A DNA stretch of 7,863 nt, from NCBI GenBank assembly GCA_027335985.1, contig DAHWGX010000060.1, positions 1 to 7,863 of the forward strand, given 5' to 3'. Position 1 is the first letter of the stretch; every line of letters begins with the position of its first letter. Source of the stretch: Nitrospirota bacterium (GTDB taxonomy: Bacteria > Nitrospirota_A > Leptospirillia > Leptospirillales > Leptospirillaceae). Below, in pieces: positions 5,019 through 7,863 of this stretch. Position numbers and translations under genes: made by a program. The notes beneath the pieces were generated by a model, which was not told where the DNA came from, did not search any database, and saw nothing but the letters and a program-made list of their open reading frames with translations.

Positions 5019-5183
5019 TCAGTTTCTCTCGCGCATATCGTTCAGGTCGTCCAGCCAAGCCTTTCTTTCAGATCGGATGAGGTCCGGTTTCGGACGCCGG
5101 GGAGGTTTGGAAAGATCGGGACCAAACGGAGAAGGCCCCGGCTTCACAAGGACAAACTCATCAGTATCCCATTCCGTCCCGGC
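5019..5183 (-). other. out-of-frame coding-like extension of the relaxase gene
   Basis: Past the relaxase stop, the +1 frame reads AGTEWDTDEFVLVKPG, then a Pro-rich stretch, then KPDLIRSERKAWLDDLNDM and RERN before TGA 5021-5019. Unlike the low-complexity tail before it, this has balanced composition and looks translated. It has no ATG; the only start is GTG 5147, without a good ribosome binding site. It begins just after an (AG)6 tract (5195-5184). One additional AG, or two fewer, would join it in frame to the relaxase and add about 55 residues. It may be the original C-terminus displaced by slippage, or a separate small gene started by coupling. Confidence 0.4.
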
Positions 5184-7863
5184 CTCTCTCTCTCTGACGC
5201 TCGATCTTGGGCGCTTCTTTCCTTTCTTCCCGTTCCTTTTCCTGACGACGCTCCGGTCTCTCTTCCGGGCGCTCCTGGAACGGATCTTTCTCCCTCGAAC
5301 GGTCCTGTTCCTTCGAGACTTCTTTCTTTTCCTCTTTCCGCTCCTCCTTCCCTTGCTCCTCCGTCTTTCGCTCCGGCGATCTTTCTTCCATGCTCTTCTG
5401 CCGGTCCATTTCCCGCTTCGTGTGCTCCGGAACCAGCGTCGCCTCCTGCCCGTTTTCCTTCCGCAGGGTGATGACGCCGGTCTCACGGTCCATTTCCTCG
5501 ACCCGGGCCACTTCTCCGGCCTTCATCCCCAGATCCTTGTTCTCCTGCGGGAAGCGCAATCTCTGCCCGATCTCCCACCGATCGAAGCGTTCCCGCTCCT
5601 GCCTGGTCAGATGCTCGTATTCTTTTTCCTCGCTCCGTTCCATCGTTTTTCCCTTTCCGTTGGATGTTTCCGTTTCCCGGATCCGGCCCTTGTCCTTCTC
5701 CCGGTCTTCCTCCCGCCGATTTTCGTTTCCGATATTTTCCTTTTCCTCTCCTGGTTTTTCCCGTTCCTTCCCGTTCGGACTTCTCTCGAACTCCTTGCTC
5801 TCCTTCTCCACCTCCAGCGCCATGGTCTTGTCCTTCTCCCGCGTGACCGCTCCGGTCAATTTCTCCCGGTCGTCGGTGAAGGCGATCACCTCTCCCTTCG
5901 TCCGGGTCAAATTCGTATAGAAAGATCTCCGGTTCAAAGTCTGGGAGTTCGAGGGAAGATCCAGAATCACGGTCTCCGCCCCCAACCCCTGGGCCGAATG
6001 CCCGGTCTGGGCATAGCCGTGGTCAATCTCGACGGGACGCGAACCGGATTTCAGGTCAAAGTCCTTCCCGTTGTCCAGACGGATCTTTATGGAATCATGA
6101 TTCGATTGGATCACCTCCCCGCGCATTCCGTTGGTGATGCCTTCTTCCTTTCGTTCGTTTCCGGTGATCCGGATCCGGTCCCCGGAAGACAGCTCGATCC
6201 TCTCGACCGCTCCGATCTCGTGGCCCTTCCCGCTCATGCCGCGCGGGATCATTGTCACGTCCCGCCCATCTTCCATTTTCAGGCAGATGATTCCGTTTTC
6301 CTTGTCCACGTTCTCGACCTTCCCGATCTCCCCGGCCGAAACGCTCATTCCCCGGTAATCCTTTCCGAACCGCACGTCCTGGCCAGGTTCGTAGCTGTCG
6401 ATCCGTTTCTTCCGGGCTTCCGTGAAATCTCCGGCTTCATAGCGGGTGAACTCCTGCCCCTTCCCCTTGAGATTCAGGGCTTCCCGGATATTTTCGTTCA
6501 CGGCCTTCCTGGCCTCGTGGGTTCCGGTCAGGACAAGGGTCTCTTTTTTGTCCTGCGATTTCAGATATTCTTCGGAGAGGGCCTTGAATCTCTCTTGCTG
6601 GTTCCGGATTTCCCGGATCTCGATCTTCTCCAGGGCCTTTTCCGGAGAATCGATGGAGAGCCTGGCCGCCTCCCGAACGTTCTCCGATGCCTTGTTCTGG
6701 CGCTGCATCTCGGTGACGTAGACCGTCTCCATCCCCGCCTTCTGGAGCATTGCGAAGGCCGGTCCCGCCGCCACGGATTCGTATTGCTTGATGTCTCCGA
6801 CCAGGACCGCCCGGGCTCCCGCCTTTTCGACCCGCTTCATCGCGGATTCCAGGTCGCGGGCTGAGGTCAGCCCGGCCTCGTCGATCACGACAACGGTTTT
6901 ACTCGTAAGACCCTTCCCCGCCTGCCGGTCGGCCAGCCAACCTTGAAGCGTTCTCCCCTCGACGATTCCCGCATCTTTTAGGGCATGGACGGCGGAATGT
7001 TGAGGTCCAAGGCCGATGACCTGATATCCGGCACTTTTCAGAGCGGAGAAGGCTGTGCCGTTTTGCAGGGATTCGATGGCCGGTTTCAACATCGTGGTCT
7101 TTCCCGTTCCTGCATAGCCGTTAATCCCGGAATACCGGTTGTCTGTCGTGAGGATCATCCGGACCGCCGCTTTCTGCTCGGCGTTCAGCGTCACTCCTTC
7201 TTTTTCCTGAATCGCTTTCAGGGTATTTTCCGCCTGGAGTGGGTTCATGACAGGATCCACGGCGTGCCGTCCTGACTTCTCGAAGGAGAGGATCCGTTTT
7301 TCCCGCTCCAGAGCCTCCCGGCTCGTCATCAGGTTTTGCTTCCTCCCCGCCAGCTCGTCCGTCTGCCGGATCAATTCCCCGGATTCCTTCGCCTCTTCCA
7401 CCGCCTTTTTCATGTCGGCCATCGTGATCTTTCCCCGTCCGTCCTGGAGGGCCGTCCGGATCAGTTCCCCTTCCTTGACGGCGCTCTCCCGCTCCGTATG
7501 GTGGGCAACGGCAAAGGCCAGGGAGTCCCGGGCAATCTCCAGACGCTTCTCCGGGGAAAGATATTTCTGCCCGACCCCTTTCTCAAACTGGGCGTCGATC
7601 GTCCGGGTCACTTCATCGACACCGGAGAGCTTCGCCTCTTCCTTCCAGCGGGCTTCCAGTCCTTCCAGTTCGTGGACCTTCTTGGCCTTCCGCGTCCGCT
7701 CCCAGGCTTCGTCCTTCATGGCCTGGGTCGCCTCCCCCCTTTCGACGCCCCACTTGTCCCGGATGTATTTTTCGATGTTCTGCCCCCGGGTGGAAGAAAA
7801 CTCGATCTGCTCCCGGGAAAAATCCGCGATCTGGACCTCTCCGTATTTTCCTTTGCCGATCTC
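5161..7863 (-). CDS. MobF-type (TrwC/TraI-like) conjugative relaxase-helicase, N-terminus outside the window
   Basis: The frame is open from the right edge to TGA 5163-5161, giving 900 visible residues. The first ones (EIGKGKYGEVQIADFSREQIEF) match the end of a TrwC-type relaxase domain, so the nicking tyrosines and HUH motif lie beyond the window. ATG 7719 is therefore internal. The RecD2/TraI-like helicase follows, numbered from the first visible residue: Walker A GYAGTGKTT (249-257), Walker B VVVIDEA (324-330), motif III GDIKQ (356-360), EMQRQ (385-389), HGYAQTGHSAQG (615-626) and YTNLTRTKGE (649-658). All motifs look intact. These proteins nick at oriT in the cytoplasm, stay bound to the strand and unwind it 5'-3' for export through a type IV secretion channel. 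An SH3-like unit is present in the helicase region and duplicated inside a long Glu/Lys/Arg-rich tail (about 675-900). Confidence 0.9.
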   Translation of the reverse strand, partial: EIGKGKYGEVQIADFSREQIEFSSTRGQNIEKYIRDKWGVERGEATQAMKDEAWERTRKAKKVHELEGLEARWKEEAKLSGVDEVTRTIDAQFEKGVGQKYLSPEKRLEIARDSLAFAVAHHTERESAVKEGELIRTALQDGRGKITMADMKKAVEEAKESGELIRQTDELAGRKQNLMTSREALEREKRILSFEKSGRHAVDPVMNPLQAENTLKAIQEKEGVTLNAEQKAAVRMILTTDNRYSGINGYAGTGKTTMLKPAIESLQNGTAFSALKSAGYQVIGLGPQHSAVHALKDAGIVEGRTLQGWLADRQAGKGLTSKTVVVIDEAGLTSARDLESAMKRVEKAGARAVLVGDIKQYESVAAGPAFAMLQKAGMETVYVTEMQRQNKASENVREAARLSIDSPEKALEKIEIREIRNQQERFKALSEEYLKSQDKKETLVLTGTHEARKAVNENIREALNLKGKGQEFTRYEAGDFTEARKKRIDSYEPGQDVRFGKDYRGMSVSAGEIGKVENVDKENGIICLKMEDGRDVTMIPRGMSGKGHEIGAVERIELSSGDRIRITGNERKEEGITNGMRGEVIQSNHDSIKIRLDNGKDFDLKSGSRPVEIDHGYAQTGHSAQGLGAETVILDLPSNSQTLNRRSFYTNLTRTKGEVIAFTDDREKLTGAVTREKDKTMALEVEKESKEFERSPNGKEREKPGEEKENIGNENRREEDREKDKGRIRETETSNGKGKTMERSEEKEYEHLTRQERERFDRWEIGQRLRFPQENKDLGMKAGEVARVEEMDRETGVITLRKENGQEATLVPEHTKREMDRQKSMEERSPERKTEEQGKEERKEEKKEVSKEQDRSREKDPFQERPEERPERRQEKEREERKEAPKIERQRERGRDGMGY
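5184..5195 (-). repeat. (AG)6 dinucleotide tract near the end of the relaxase gene
   Basis: Six AG units on the coding strand lie seven codons before the relaxase stop, encoding part of RQRERG. Such tracts can slip by two bases; a change to seven units would bypass the stop and enter the coding-like +1 frame downstream. Confidence 0.6.
5428..5568 (-). repeat. second copy of an SH3-like domain within the relaxase tail
   Basis: The 47-residue segment from GQRLRF to ATLVP aligns without gaps to the segment encoded at 6244-6384 (GQDVRF to VTMIP) in the helicase region, with 18 identical residues by my count. Shared features are GQ..RF, AGE, VE, D.E.G.I.L and E.G....T..P. This compact beta-barrel pattern is common in TraA/TraI helicases; a copy in the charged tail looks like an internal domain duplication. 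Confidence 0.6.

Noticed and set aside
5184..5486. Minus-strand frame rich in Arg/Lys/Ser upstream of the coding-like extension
   Set aside because: Over this part it overlaps the true relaxase frame and reads shifted GAG/GAA/AGA codons as basic low-complexity sequence. Only the part after the AG tract looks coding.
4948..6864. Long plus-strand open frame of 638 codons opposite the relaxase gene
   Set aside because: It is antisense to a gene with clear helicase motifs. Its Leu/Phe/Pro/Arg-rich composition is what the complement of a Glu/Lys/Arg-rich tail produces.

Overview
The window looks like the integrase-bearing end of an integrative and conjugative (or mobilizable) element, or an integrated plasmid, next to a bacterial tRNA gene. 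Base composition is moderately GC-rich. The gene set is clearly bacterial: a tRNA with encoded CCA, a tyrosine recombinase, a lipobox lipoprotein and a MobF (TrwC/TraI-type) relaxase-helicase. The taxon cannot be fixed from sequence alone. A Gram-negative environmental or acidophilic bacterium such as Leptospirillum is only a guess from general style.

Layout, left to right. Positions 1-407 are probably flanking DNA with ambiguous coding: a plus-strand two-helix membrane protein tail and a minus-strand hydrophilic protein occupy exactly the same triplets. A plausible promoter follows, then a complete tRNA-Met(CAT) gene at 538-613. Immediately downstream, in the same direction, lies a tyrosine recombinase (738-1766). 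Its promoter spacer holds two 9-bp direct repeats 11 bp apart. This is the classic tRNA/integrase junction, with the tRNA 3' end as likely attachment site. A small intact cupin (1803-2138) follows. After it comes a frameshifted remnant of a second, related integrase (about 2164-2350), so the cupin sits between two integrase 3' ends. A small coiled-coil protein built of 11-residue repeats (2390-2683) is next. The stretch 2684-3240 has no convincing intact gene; it holds short repeats, hairpins and a possible broken minus-strand gene.

The right half is on the minus strand. A relaxase-helicase of the TrwC/TraI type (5161 to beyond the right edge) has lost its relaxase N-terminus to the window edge. 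It shows the full helicase motif series plus a long charged tail with an SH3-like domain duplicated inside it. Downstream, on the same strand, is a Ser/Thr/Gly-rich surface-type lipoprotein (3310-4746) with a good terminator.

The most interesting signal is at the lipoprotein start. A strong ribosome binding site and ATG (4801) lead straight into four perfect copies of a 7-bp repeat, and this puts the ATG out of frame with the lipoprotein. With three (or six) copies the ATG would read into a textbook lipoprotein signal peptide. This is the signature of a phase-variable gene in its OFF state. A second, weaker example lies at the 3' end of the relaxase gene: an (AG)6 tract precedes the stop, and one extra AG unit would fuse the protein to a 55-residue, coding-like extension. 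Together these suggest an element carrying a slippage-switched surface lipoprotein beside its DNA-transfer gene. The phase-variation reading is an inference that needs read-level or strain-comparison data.
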